A DNA stretch of 64,000 bases. Origin: Glebionis coronaria. Taxonomy: Eukaryota; Streptophyta; Magnoliopsida; Asterales; Asteraceae. Each line of letters opens with the position of its first letter. The stretch's first letter is position 1. The stretch covers positions 434,001 to 498,000 of the forward strand of contig JANFOE010000576.1 in assembly GCA_025667525.1 (NCBI GenBank). The letters are read 5' to 3'. A program made the position numbers and the translations under genes. Shown here in pieces: positions 34,189-45,675 of the stretch. Under the pieces are notes generated by a model. It ran no database searches. It was not told the origin of the DNA and saw only the letters and a program-made list of their open reading frames with translations.

Positions 34189-34722
34189 ACGGAATAACCC
34201 AAACTCAGAATAAACCCTATTCGGAATAATACCTATTCGGAATAATCATATGCTGAAAACCCTTATGCTGAATAACCCTTATGCGGAATAACCCTATTCT
34301 GAAAATGCCCTATTCGGAATAAACCTTATGCTGAATAAACCTTATGCGGAAAAATTTGATATTCGGAATAATAGGCAATTCGGAAAGATATTCTGAAAAA
34401 ATGGCTATTCGGAAAATATTGGCTATTCGGAAAGTATGGCTATTCGGAAAGATGGGCTATTCGGAAAGAATTGCTATTCGGAAAGATTTGCTATTCGGAA
34501 AGATGCTGCTATTCGGAAAGAATTGCTATTCGGAAAGTTGCTATTCGGAAAAATCTTTTTATTCGAAAAGTCTATTCGGAAAAAATCCTGCTATTCTGAA
34601 AATTTTCCTATTCGGAATGTCTATTCGGAATAAACCTGCTATTCTGAAAACCTTCCTATTCGGAATCCCTATTCGGAATAAACCTTCTATTCTGAAAAAC
34701 TTCCTATTCGGAATAAACTGGA
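34189..34722 (-). repeat. TTCCGAATA minisatellite in element E leader
   Basis: About 20 copies of TTCGGAA (sense strand of E: TTCCGAA) and several TTCTGAA variants at 14-25 bp spacing, usually as ctattcggaa. It fills most of the leader between the primer-binding site and Gag. The open frame it creates on the + strand is an artefact. Confidence 0.9.
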
Positions 34723-34944
34723 AAAAAAAAAATTTCCGAGACTTGAAGAACAGCCTTAAATCCGATTTTTTGATCACAAACCACAAAAAGTTTTATGATT
34801 TTTACCAAAATAAGCTAAACCAATCCTTATCAATCAATCCCAATAACAAAAACAACAAGATTCAAGATTGATTTTTTCTAAAGATCACTAATTGATTAAA
34901 AAACTAAAAAAAGCAACACAATCCTTACCTTAAATCACCCCATA

Positions 34945-34956
34945 GCTCTGATACCA
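34945..34956 (-). other. Primer-binding site, element E
   Basis: On the minus strand TGGTATCAGAGC, complementary to initiator tRNA-Met, two bases after the LTR. Confidence 0.9.
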
Positions 34957-34958
34957 AA

Positions 34959-35287
34959 TGTAGAATATTGATAACCTATGAATCTATGAAGTGGGTTGAT
35001 GTTTTCTAGTGAGAGAAACTAGAGAGAGAAAGTGAGAGAAAATGTGTATGATTTTATTAATATGAAAGTGAAATGTGAACAACAACCAACCCCTTTCCAT
35101 GGTGGAAAGGGGTATTTATACTCCAAGCATACATTGGGCTTGGGCCGGTCCATGACAAGCCCATGGACCGGTTTTACTTAACTTAATAAGTAACTAGTAA
35201 CTATTTGCTAACTACAAGCTATTACAACATAAATCATATTGTGGAGTGACCGATACTTCTAATATACGTTAAAACGTATTTCTAACA
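34959..35287 (-). repeat. Element E 5' LTR
   Basis: 329 bp, TGTTAGA...TACA on the minus strand, a usual length for copia LTRs. TATAAATACC (35120 down to 35111) is a good TATA box. The flanking five bases GAGAA should have a partner at the lost end. Confidence 0.88.
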
Positions 35288-36241
35288 GAGAAACTTGCCG
35301 ATATTTATCTGAAGGAAATCGTGTGCAAGCATGGTGTTCCTATTTCAATCATTTCCGATAGAGATAGTCGTTTTGCTTCTGGATTTTGGAGATCACTTCA
35401 AAAGTCATTAGGAACCAATTTGGATATGAGCACAGCCTATCATCCACAAACTGATGTGCAAAGCGAAAGAACAATCCAAACTTTGGAGGATATGCTACGT
35501 GCTTGTGTGATAGACTTTGGAAGTAGCTGGGATAAGCACTTACATTTGGCCGAATTCTCGTACAATAACATTTATCACGCGAATATTAAAGCTGCACCTT
35601 TTGAAGCATTGTATGGGAGAAGATGTAGATCACCCGTTAGCTGGAGTGAGGTTGGAGATGCCCAACTCACTGGACCAGATTTGATTAGAGAGACGACGGA
35701 TATGATTGTGCAAATTAAGAATAGGTTGTTGGTTGCTCGAAGCCGACAGAAGAGTTATGCGGATGTGAGAAGAAAACCATTGGAGTTTAACGTGGGAGAT
35801 AAGGTTATGCTAAAGGTATCACCATGGAAAGGTGTTGTACGATTTGGAAAATGTGGGAAGTTGAGTTCTCGTTATATCGGACCATTCAAGGTTACATCTA
35901 GAGTAGGACCCGTGGCATACCAACTTGAACTACCACAAGAGCTGTATGGGATTCATAACACTTTTCATGTGTCGAATCTGAAGAAGTGTCTATCCGATGA
36001 AGAACTCATTATACCGTTAGACGAGGTTAAGGTTGATAAAAAGTTGCACTTTATTGAAGAACCAGTCGAGATCATGGATCGCGAGGTCAAGCAACTGAAG
36101 CAAAGCCGAATACCTATTGTCAAAGTTCGATGGAACTCTCGGAGAGGACCGGAGTATACTTGGGAACGAGAAGACCAAATGTGGAAGAATTACCCTCATC
36201 TCTTTGATTTGAACAAGCGATCGGGCAAGAACGCAAGTTGA
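35288..36241 (+). pseudogene. Element B integrase, second part with chromodomain
   Basis: Continuation of the B polyprotein after E, open to the stop at 36239-36241. It starts [19 protein letters not shown]. It carries the second core Asp (ISDRDSRF) and the Glu ([10 protein letters not shown]; Val replaces the usual Gly), then [27 protein letters not shown] and [16 protein letters not shown]. The chromodomain-like end is [19 protein letters not shown] and [18 protein letters not shown]. Compared with C and D, about 19 codons of core between the two B parts are missing, so removal of E alone would not restore the domain. Confidence 0.9.
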
Positions 36242-36266
36242 TCTTCGAGGGCGAAGATCCTAATTT

Positions 36267-36277
36267 GGTGGGGATGA
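36267..36277 (+). other. Polypurine tract, element B
   Basis: GGTGGGGATGA directly before the 3' LTR start TGTGACAACCC. Confidence 0.8.
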
Positions 36278-39167
36278 TGTGACAACCCGTCCATTTCAGG
36301 TCGTTATTTTAATCCCGACTATTACGTATTACATGTTTACTTTAATGAGAATTTAAAATATATCGACTAACCGAGAAGGTTATGACTTGAAACTAGCGTA
36401 AGAATGTCGACCGACAAGGAATATGTTAGGTATCGATAATATATTCTCAAATAATCATAAAATTGATTTTTATTATATTTAATCTTTATTTCTCGTGTTT
36501 TACGTTTTAACGAATGACGATAACTATTATGATCGCGATACCGACGGATGCCCAAAAATTTACGTTTCATTATCGATTGTCTCGATATTTTATATTTTCG
36601 ACGTTTTCGATTTAATTGCGTTTTAAGTCGTGTCGAAGCTTTATTATTATTTTTATGAAGCGTTTTAACTTTTGAAAAGTATTTTTACGAAACCCGACCC
36701 CCGTAAATATTTTTAAAAATGTACAATTTACATTTTCTACCTTGTAAACTATTCAATTTCATTTTTGTACCAAAACTATGCCTAAATAACAAAGTCAACC
36801 CTACCTTTGGACTATTTAAACAAATTCCACTAACTAATTTCATTTAAAAACACATTTAAATAAAAAAAAGCACTCATCTCTCTCTCTTGTTCTTCTTGGC
36901 CGTCCACCCCCATCACCAAGTCCATCCAATTTTTTTGATTTCTACTTTGAATCAAGCAAATCTAAAAGAAGTCCCATCCTAGAAATTTCAAGAGCTTCAT
37001 ATTGGTATAAAAATTTCCCACATGCATCCACTAAATTTTTATTTTCAAATTTTGATGAAGAACATCATGTTTGATCTATTTCTATGGCTATGTATGTTGT
37101 TAATATTATTATATTCATAGTGGGATGATGTTGCATGTATGGTTTCTTTATATTTGATTTTTATTTTATTAAATTTGAGGATGTTAGGAGTTAGTTAGAT
37201 GTGTTAATATGATATTAGGATGATATTAGGACCATAGGAATTGTTAGAATGAGTTGAAAATTTGTTCTGGTATGATTTTTACATGGTCAGTTTTAGGTAG
37301 TAACTTTAAGGACATTTTTGAATTACTTACTCTAATAAACTTGGTAAACTAATAAGATAGGGTCGTAGATAATTTCGTTAGCTTCGATTTGAGCTAAAGT
37401 AGAGCTTCTAACTCATTACGAGCGAAAAGTTATGCTAGTTTTAGTATTCGTGTACCGGGAGACGAGTATCGGCACAATCCGAAAATTGTTGTCGGTATTT
37501 GGATCGAATCTCGGGGACTATCAAATGAGTTTTAAAAATGATCAAGGACTGTTGTAAGTTTCTAAACCTCAGGTCATGAGTCTATTTTCAAATCCGAGTG
37601 TCGGTTTTGCAAACGGAATTGTTTAGATAAGTTAAGATGGTTTTACAAGTCAAAGGCGTAAAACTGTCCGGTTTTTATAACACGAAGGTGTGTCGGGCAG
37701 AAGGTCTTAGAAGTAATATTTTTGAATAAAACATAAACTGAGTCTTATTCATATTATGTGTGAGTTTGTCACCAAGTTTCGTCGAAATCGGACAAGTCTA
37801 GATAGGTTAGATTGGTGTGTACATTTGGAGTGTACATGCTGATTGGTATTTTGGACACGTAGTTCAATACTTGTGTGGCGTGAGTTGAGTATTCACTATT
37901 GGACATGGTGACTTACTCAAGTGTTAAGTCATTATATAAATGACTTAGTTACTGGTCCGAGGGAAGTAGAATGATGGTTTGACTTGCGTTGACTTGGCGT
38001 CTTATGACGGGTCAATGTCGAGAGTGCAAGTGTTTAAAAGGATAGTGTTGAATAAAAAGGGTATAGAAGTACACTTATATTGTTAATTTTTCGGGATTTT
38101 CATGTTTATACGAAATTGACTTTCGTACTATTTAAGTATTATTTATACTTGAGTCGTTTATTAACGAACGCGCCTTATTTGGTAGGTTGCGGTCTTCGTG
38201 TTTAACGGGCATCACTAATCGTCGGCGATCGTCACATTACTACTATCCTACCAAGGTGAGTCTATAGCTTCGCTTTAACATGTTTACTTGTTTTATAAAA
38301 CCCACGAGGGGGATAACATGCTTGTTTTATTAAAATAAAAGGGGTACAACGAGAAGTTATGGAAACCCTTATTATTGGAAAAGCATTTATTATAAATGAA
38401 GGGTATAACGAGAAGTTGTGGTAAACCCTCTTTCTTTTAAAATTGAACACAAAGGACCCGATTGTATGCTTAGATGAAAGTTGTTATAAAAGTTTGCTCT
38501 AGCCTTAAAAGACCCATGAATCATGAATTGTTAATCGAAAGGAACGCTGATACTATGGATTGATCTATCGGGGTGACACCCAGTCCGGTCGCGACTAGCT
38601 ATCGCGTGGTGTTGTGATGCACCAGTAATGAAACATCGGATGCAATTGTATAAGAGAAATATACGCACTTGGCTAGGTGTGTTGGGCTGAAATAATATAT
38701 GTTAACGTTCAATTTCACGATACTTATGAAATAACAACGATAATTATGTCTGATCCACATGATTGTCAACCACGGAATGTTTATTCAGAATACTTGTGTT
38801 CGTTTATTTAACTTAAACTCTATAGATTCACTCAGCATTTTTGTTGACTTTATAGCATGTTTTATCTCAGGTCCATGAAGAAGGTACTCAGGGAAGGCGG
38901 TTTCATGCAGCTTGCTTAATTAAAATGTTTTGGCCCGCTTCTCTAAACTATGTCCGTTCAGAGAAACTTTTATCTTTTGGTTGGTTGTGTAAACTTTAAA
39001 ACTATTTGGGACCGTGTGTAAACTGTTTTATCTTTAAACAAATGAATGGATGTATGTTTTATTAAAACGACTCATTTTGAGGCGTTTTCTATGATATTGA
39101 GGTTGAACCATGACAGTAACACCCAATGACTCTTCCGCTGCTATGACCCGAAATTGGGGGTGTTACA
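36278..39167 (+). repeat. Element B 3' LTR
   Basis: 2890 bp, same start and end as the 5' LTR. It lacks an 11-base stretch found near 22763. The candidate intron (38256-38870) and terminal hairpin (39116-39166) are kept. Confidence 0.93.
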
Positions 39168-39172
39168 TCTGG
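39168..39172 (+). other. Target-site duplication of element B, right copy
   Basis: TCTGG, matching 22626-22630. Confidence 0.9.
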
Positions 39173-39968
39173 CAGATAACAAACACTTCTTAATTTGCAC
39201 AATCTTTTCAGTCGTCTCAAATATCATTTTAGGCCCAGTTAATTGACTTTCTCTTACCTCACTCCAACACACTGGAGATCTACACTTACGTCCATACAAA
39301 GCTTCAAATGGAGCGGCTTTAATACTATGATAACTATTATTGTACGAAAATTCAACCAATGGCAAATGCTTATCCCAACCATTTCCAAAATCAATCACAC
39401 ATGCACGAAGCATATCCTCTAACGTTTGAATCGTTCTTTCACTTTGTCCATCAGTTTCCGGATGATATGTTGTACTCAAACATAACTCCTTTCCCATCGC
39501 TTTCTGCAAAGACTTCCAAAATTCTGAAGTAAACCTACTATCACGATCAGAAATTATCGACAAAGGCACACCATGTCGACAAACAATCTCCTTCACATAC
39601 AATGTTGTTAACCTCTCCATACTATTTGTCTTCTTCATTGGCAAAAAGTGAGCAGACTTAGTCAATCTATCTACTATCACCCATATCATATCAGAACCAT
39701 TTGCAGTCCTTGGCAAACCTGTCACAAAATCCATTGTAATCTTCTCCCATTTCCACTCAGGAATCTCAGGTTGCACTAATAATCCAGACGGTTTCTTATG
39801 TTCAGCCTTCACCTTCGCACATGTTAAACACTTATTAACATACTGTGCTATATCTGCCTTCATATTCGGCCACCAATAAACTTTCTTAAGATCTTGATAC
39901 ATCTTGTCTGATCCAGGATGTATTGAATACTTCGACTTATGAGATTCATTCATCACCAAATCTCGCAC
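39173..39968 (-). pseudogene. Element C integrase, zinc finger and core
   Basis: Open frame of about 265 codons: zinc finger [18 protein letters not shown] with CLTCAKVKA; core Asp in [23 protein letters not shown]; second Asp in [13 protein letters not shown]; Glu in [10 protein letters not shown]; then [14 protein letters not shown]. All catalytic residues are present. One residue is missing at [10 protein letters not shown] compared with B and D. It is interrupted by element B at LLSAR and continues at 22625. Confidence 0.9.
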
Positions 39969-41212
39969 CCCTAACGAATCTTCCTCAACATTGCCTCATT
40001 CAAATCATACCCGTCAAGTCAACATTTCTTGTTATCCGTCTGAGGAAGGTATGTTACTCTATCCCTTAGAGACTTATCTCTTTCCTTTCTACTAAGTGCA
40101 TCAGCTACCACATTCGCTTTACCAGGATGGTAACGAATCTCGTAGTCATAATCACTCAGCAACTCAACCCATCTCCTTTGGCTCATATTCAATTCCTTTT
40201 GATCCAAAATATACTACAAACTCTTATGATCAGTGAAAACCACACACTTGGTTCCATACAAGTAGTGTCTCCACAACTTCAAAGCAAAAATAACAGCCCC
40301 AAGTTCTAAATCATGCGTAGTGTAATTCTCTTCATGCTTCCTTAATTGTCTCGACGCATACGCTATTACTTTCTCCCTTTGCATCAACACAGCCCCGAAT
40401 CCTTTATGAGACGCGTCACAGTACACTACAAAATCCTCAGATCCTTCTGGCAAAGACAATATCGGCGCAGAACACAACTTATCCTTCAACATACTAAATG
40501 CAGATTCCTCTTCCAATCCCCATTCAAACACTCGATTCTTCTCCGTAAGCTTAGTCAACGGCTTAGAAATTAACAAAAACTTCTCAATAAACCTTTTATA
40601 ATACCCAGCCAAACCAAGAAATTGGCGAACTTCAGTCGGCGTCTTCGGCACTGACCAATCCTTAATTGCCTCAATCTTAGCAGGATCCACACGAACACCT
40701 TCACTATCAATCACGTGCCCCAAAAATTGCACTAATTTCAAGCAAAATTCACACTTAGAGAATTTCGCATACAGCTTCTCCTTCTTCAACAATTCCAAAA
40801 TTGTTATCAAATGTTTCTCATGTTCCTCTTCACTCTTGGAATAAACGAGAATATCATCGATGAATACGATAACAAACTCATCTAAATACGGCTTACATAC
40901 ACGATTCATCAAATCCATAAATACAGCAGGCGTATTTGTTAACCCAAAAGGCATCACTTGAAATTCGAAATGTCCATATCGAGTACGGAAAGCTGTTATA
41001 GGAATATCTCATTCCCTAACTCTCAGTTGATGATACCCACATCTCAAATCGATCTTCGAGTATACACAAGAACCTTGCAACTGATAAAACAAATCATCAA
41101 TCCTCGGCAGTGGATACCGATTCTTGACAGTCAATTTGTTAAGCTCTCTATAATCAATACACATTCTAAAAGAACCATATTTCTTCCAAAAAACAAAACA
41201 GGCGCACCCCAC
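39969..41212 (-). pseudogene. Element C RT and RNase H, broken
   Basis: 41212-41009 holds [16 protein letters not shown] and [14 protein letters not shown], and ends at a TGA where B has EED. After the stop the frame continues with [19 protein letters not shown], the catalytic FIDDILVYS and [19 protein letters not shown]. RNase H ([30 protein letters not shown]) runs to a TAG near 40214 (HKSL then YILDQ). 40207-40019 ends the RNase H ([17 protein letters not shown]). A frameshift separates it from the integrase zinc finger. Confidence 0.88.
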
Positions 41213-43080
41213 GGCGACGAACTTGGTCTAATAAATCCCTTATCCATCAATTCCTTCAATTGATCAGATAATTCTTTCATCTCAGATGGAGCTAAACAAT
41301 ACGGTGCACGAGCAACAGGAGTAACACCCGGCACTAAATCAATACGAAACTCCACTTCACGATGCGGCGGTAATCCTGGCAATTCCTCAGGGAAAACCTC
41401 AGGATACTCTCTAATCACAGGCACATCCTCCAGTTTCCTTTCATTCACACCATCAGTACTTATCTGTGCCAGAAACACATCACAACCTGCTTCTATATAC
41501 CTCATCATCTTTAAACAAGAAACAACTCTCAAATGAGACGTACATTCATCACCTTTCACAGTCAATACCCTATTCCTTAGCGGTATCTGAACTAATCTTT
41601 CTCCACAAACAATTACTGCACCATTACCAACTAACCAGTCCATTCCAAAAATCACGTCAAAAGATCCTAACTCTATGGGCATCAAATCATTACTAAACAC
41701 ATAATTACCTAACTTCAAGGAACAACCTTTCAGTATAGAACTAGTGCTTACAACCTTTCCATAAGCTAACTCCACATTATAACTAGTTGTCAATCTCACT
41801 GGTTCTCTATCCAATAGCTGACTGAGTAAGAATGTACCAGTCACCACGTTCGGCCCTTGAGGTTTGCCAGCATCTCCCACGACATAAGCTGGAGCAGCAA
41901 TCCCAGCAGCAACAGTAGCAACATTGCCTCCCTGTCGTATGCCAACCCTCGGACAGTTCCCTTGCTTATGTCCACGGCCTCCACATCCAGAACAGTAAAC
42001 TACCTTAACAGCATTGGCTCCAGTGGCCACACCCTTGTTTCTACAATCTGCCATCTTATGTCCGGCCTTCCCACACTTGTTGCAAGCAGGTGGACAATTT
42101 CCAACATGATACAGACTACACCGACCACACTTCAGATTCACCTTGTTACCTTGATTTCCTGTAGCAGCACGAACACCATCATTCCTTCTCAAATTGTATT
42201 GCTGATTCCTATTCGGTCCTTGGTTATTATTATTACGATAACCACCTCGATTATGCCCTTGACTTGAGTGTGCAGCTTCCCACTTTCTCTTATTCCCTTC
42301 AGCAATACTATCCTTTCGATCCTGCAGCTTTACATCCATTAAAGCATGAGCCATTTGAACAGCTTCATCAAATGACTTGGGTTTCGACGAAGTAGCTTCT
42401 CCCTTGATATTACTAGATAAACCCCTGATATACTACTTCATCTTCTTACGGTCATCAGCAAACGCATCAGGACACAACAAACATAAATCAGAAAACCTCC
42501 TGGTATAAGCTACAATGTCATTATTCCTCAGCACCAAATGCCTCAATTCATCTTCCAACTGACCTAACTCTTCCTCAGGACAAAACTTAGCAGTCAACAG
42601 TCCCTTGGTCACAGTCCATGTTCTAGCATTCGCTTCAACCAATCCCACAGTAGCTACTTGACTATTCCACCAACTCAATGCATCATCCTGAAAAGTAGCT
42701 GCAGCAAATTTCACCTTACTAGCTTCTGAACATCCACTGATTTCAAAAGTACTTTCAATCTTCTCAATCTACCTCCTTAATTCCAATGCACCACCAGTAC
42801 CACGAAATTGGGTAGGTCCACATTTCATGAAACTAGCATAAGAACATTCCTTCTGAACCTGCTGAACAGCAGCATTACCTCCAACTTGTCCCGCAGCATT
42901 TCCTTATGCTTGCTCATCAGCATTACCTCCAACCTGATTTCTAACATTCCCTCCAACCTGACCAGCAGCATTCCTATTCTCAGCCTATTGGTTCCTCGCA
43001 GCATGTTCAGCTTCCAAAGCTCTAGCGATAGCTTGCTCAATCATGGTATTAACAGTAGCAGTCGTTAATTTAGGCGGCAT
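41131..43080 (-). pseudogene. Element C gag and protease, active site deleted
   Basis: The ATG at 43080 opens MPPKLTTATVNTMIEQ. Stops lie near 42988, 42906 and 42770 within an N/G-rich start. The Gag fold (ALSWWNSQVATVG) is open at 42714-42433. After another stop (42431 region), 42354 on is open for about 400 codons. That part holds EGNKRKWEAAHSSQ, zinc motifs CGRCSLYHVGNC, CNKCGKAGHKMADC and CSGCGGRGHKQGNC, then the protease. The protease jumps from VTGTFLL straight to SQLLDREPV, so about 21 codons including the catalytic Asp-Ser/Thr-Gly-Ala are missing in frame (near 41824-41829). It ends after [10 protein letters not shown] by a frameshift. Confidence 0.88.
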
Positions 43081-43475
43081 GTTTACAGGAAACTAACCAA
43101 ACAATAATTTAGTAAAGTCAAAAAAATGCCTCCCAACTCCTTCCTGTAACCATAATAGAAAAAGAACAAGTAAGTATTCATATCAAGATAAGAAGAAGGA
43201 TTTCTCTATCAAGATGTAACATGGATACTACATGCACCAACAACACAATTCACAATGAATCATTAACCAATTCACACAAGAACTAATAAGACAAATCATA
43301 AGTCATGAAGATAATTTTGGATTGCTTTGGAAAATCTCCACAAAATTGTGACAAGTAATGTCACTACAATCCTTCATCACAGCAAACTTAAAAGTCATTA
43401 AGTTTCATCACAAACTAGAGTACGAGTCTACATAAGTTCTATTACAACAAGGATAAATAAAAACAACAGAAAGAA
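43081..43475 (-). other. Element C spacer between extra ORF and gag
   Basis: About 395 bp without an ORF of note. I see no further structure in it. Confidence 0.5.
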
Positions 43476-44312
43476 CTAAACATCACATCCCCGCAGCTTC
43501 TTGTACATCGGCTTGTCGTCACTGCTGCTATCATCATCATCAGATTCTTCCTCCACTTTTTCCTTCCCCTTACGACTACCTCCTTCACTCGGCTTCACCA
43601 ACACTTGAGCTTCAACCTGATTCGGCACATCACGAATCACAACACCTCGACTAGGAAAAGATATCATCAGCAAATCCCACGCACTCAACCTAGCACTCAT
43701 TTCTTGCTCCCTACACAACCTTTCAACTTGCCCACTCAAATTCAACACCATAGATCTTAATCTAACAACTTCATCTATTTCCCTTGCCCTAACAAATTCT
43801 AATCTCCTCACACTACCAACAAACCTGTCAAACTTTTTCTCATTCTGCTCAAACCTCCTAATCACACGAGTCTCAACAAAATACCTTTCAAACAAAGACC
43901 TATCAAACTTCTTGAGAAACCAGAAAATATCATCATAAGACCTAGGACCTGGACAATAAACCATAGGAATACCATCATGAATAGATCGAGCACTACTCGA
44001 CTCAACAGGAACATCACCCCTAGCAAATGCAATCCCAGGCAAACTACTAATATAAGCATCACAAGTAGGAGTCGAAGAACGAACAACAGGTCGCTGACAA
44101 TCTGGAACAGTCTGTGGCACAACATTGACCCTTGGAACATAACTACCTTGTATCAACTCAGGCTCTGTCTGACCAACTGCAGTATGTGGAATCCCATCAT
44201 CTAAAAACTCAAAAGGTTCCTCATCGTCACTAGCACCAAAGTTATCTACTTCCTCACCATCCACTACATTAGTCAAATCAATCCATCCATCCTCACGAGG
44301 TAAACTAGCCAT
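43476..44312 (-). CDS. Element C extra ORF upstream of gag, unknown protein
   Basis: Uninterrupted 278-codon sense ORF between the primer-binding site and gag. I do not recognise it. ATG is at 44312 (MASLPREDGWIDLTNVVDGE). The first 50 residues are very acidic. The middle holds PMVYCPGPRSYDDIFWFLKK. A Glu/Arg-rich, probably helical segment follows (about 150-205; RFEQNEKKFDRFVGSVRRLE, then EIDEVVRLRSMVLNL and VERLCREQEMSARL), suggesting a coiled coil. The C-terminus has a basic patch then an acidic tail (GSRKGKEKVEEESDDDDSSS) like some nuclear proteins. It is intact while gag and pol of the same element carry many stops. Extra ORFs are known in some plant Ty3/gypsy elements; an ORF at this place in Tekay is unusual to me. 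Confidence 0.55.
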   Translation of the reverse strand: MASLPREDGWIDLTNVVDGEEVDNFGASDDEEPFEFLDDGIPHTAVGQTEPELIQGSYVPRVNVVPQTVPDCQRPVVRSSTPTCDAYISSLPGIAFARGDVPVESSSARSIHDGIPMVYCPGPRSYDDIFWFLKKFDRSLFERYFVETRVIRRFEQNEKKFDRFVGSVRRLEFVRAREIDEVVRLRSMVLNLSGQVERLCREQEMSARLSAWDLLMISFPSRGVVIRDVPNQVEAQVLVKPSEGGSRKGKEKVEEESDDDDSSSDDKPMYKKLRGCDV

Positions 44313-44702
44313 TTTCTACCATTATAAGGGTTAAGGATACTTAAGGTCATCGTTAATAAAATAATAATTAGTATGCAATGCTCATGTAAATGTCATACAT
44401 TATCCATGCTATGCAACACAATGCAAATGATGTTTACGCAATGCTCGCAAAAAAAATATGATACTGACAAGCACTCAGCGTACTTTCAATAATTCCAATA
44501 CAATATCGTAGTATTTACTTAATAAATACTCGGTAAATCATTTCAGTTATGAGGGATACATCTACAATGCAAAACAAAACTAAAAGTGATCTTACCGGAG
44601 CGTTGTAGAGGAGTTGTTTGCTTTTGAAGAATAAATACTTTCGACACCAAAGTTATAGTTTAGGACAATTTTCAGAATCGACCCAGTTCTCTATAACTTG
44701 CA
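44313..44702 (-). other. Element C leader before extra ORF
   Basis: About 390 bp between the primer-binding site and the extra ORF; nothing further recognised. Confidence 0.5.
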
Positions 44703-44714
44703 GCTCTGATACCA
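44703..44714 (-). other. Primer-binding site, element C
   Basis: On the minus strand TGGTATCAGAGC, complementary to initiator tRNA-Met, three bases from the LTR. Confidence 0.9.
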
Positions 44715-45074
44715 ATCTCTAACACCCCAAATTTACATTGCGCAGCGGAAATACACAATTGGGTGCTAGACACAAGCATCGTCACACAAGGTATATTGAA
44801 CGACTCAAAATAGAGACGTTTACACAAAATATAAACATAATTTTCATAAATGGTCTAAAACATAGATTTCAACCCAAATTGTACTGACACGATACTAGAG
44901 TAAAGCGTTTAGTCCCCATGGATCTCGACCAACAACCAACAAGTTTAGTACAGTACATTAACATAAAGTAAATTGTTCAACATTAAAAGGTAGAAACAGT
45001 TTAGACCAACATTCTTCCAAAAGCCAAGCCACAACCTCCACAGCAAAGCTCCATGCTCCATTACTTCCTATTAC

Positions 45075-45675
45075 CTGAAATACATGCATAAAACGAGTCA
45101 ACAATAATGTTGAGCGAGACTATAGGTTTATCAAATCACATTTGAACACAAGAATAAAATCAATCATAATCATTTATAGAATTGTCGTACACACAATCTA
45201 TATTCAAGGCAGTAATAATAATGATATTGTTAAACAAACATTGTATTTAAGCTCATGACACTGACCCCTTAACCAAATAGTCACCCACGCCAAATGCCGG
45301 CATGACTAGAATAAAACCATTGCCCCTCTAGGGTATCAGTTGCTAGAATACCACAATCTTATTCACGTAAAATTATCCTTCCCAGCGGGTTACTCAACGT
45401 AATGCCCTGGTTTCAGATAGGGTGGTCAACCCAATAGTACTATCATTAGAATAAGCGGCTATTCCCGACTCACAACATCAAGTCAGAAGATAGTTAACGG
45501 CTAATGAATTTAGGGCTTTAGCAACAAGTTACTCAATACAATGAAATCAACTTTAGGCAACATTCGGGTCCAACAATTACTCATGACTTGTGTTCATTTA
45601 TTTTCGAATAGCATGTATGCACCTCGCAGAAATTAAAATCATTAAAACGAGTAGAAAGCGAGGCTATAGACTCAC
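45075..45675 (-). other. Candidate leader intron in element C LTR
   Basis: Minus strand: donor CTAAG|GTGAGTCTATAGCC at 45675 and acceptor GTATTTCAG|GT ending at 45075, 601 nt. In the left LTR the pair is GTAAGT at 20429 and the same acceptor at 19828. The flanks resemble those in element B. Confidence 0.45.

Larger units (their letters stand above)
29618..35287 (-). mobile_element. Element E: Ty1/copia fragment (5' LTR + Gag), minus strand
   Basis: Reads right to left: LTR 34959-35287, primer-binding site, leader with minisatellite, Gag, long coiled-coil spacer. It stops abruptly at about 29618, right after a WKPTGR motif that lies before the protease in this family. There is no protease, integrase, RT or 3' LTR. 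Element B also lacks about 19 codons at the junction, so one deletion took the E 3' half and some of B. Confidence 0.9.
22631..39167 (+). mobile_element. Element B: Tekay-type chromovirus, split by element E
   Basis: LTRs 22631-25533 and 36278-39167 (TGTGACA...TGTTACA), target duplication TCTGG, primer-binding site for initiator tRNA-Met at 25537, polypurine tract at 36267. Gag-Pol is almost open. The two LTRs differ by scattered, mostly C/T changes and an 11-base gap near 22763. A sample of about 120 bp has 5 differences, other parts fewer. B lies inside element C integrase and is itself interrupted by element E. Confidence 0.95.

Noticed and set aside
34189..34722. CRISPR-like regular repeats
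   Set aside because: Units are short, unevenly spaced and degenerate, with no unique spacers; the context is a plant retrotransposon leader.
34344..34871. 175-codon ORF on the + strand with LFGK/AIRK/YSE repeats
   Set aside because: It only translates the TTCGGAA minisatellite of the element E leader, antisense to the element. Other frames of the same repeat are also open.
41857..42267. 136-codon Ser/Thr/Ile-rich + strand ORF
   Set aside because: Antisense shadow of the C nucleocapsid region; composition typical of reverse-strand reading.
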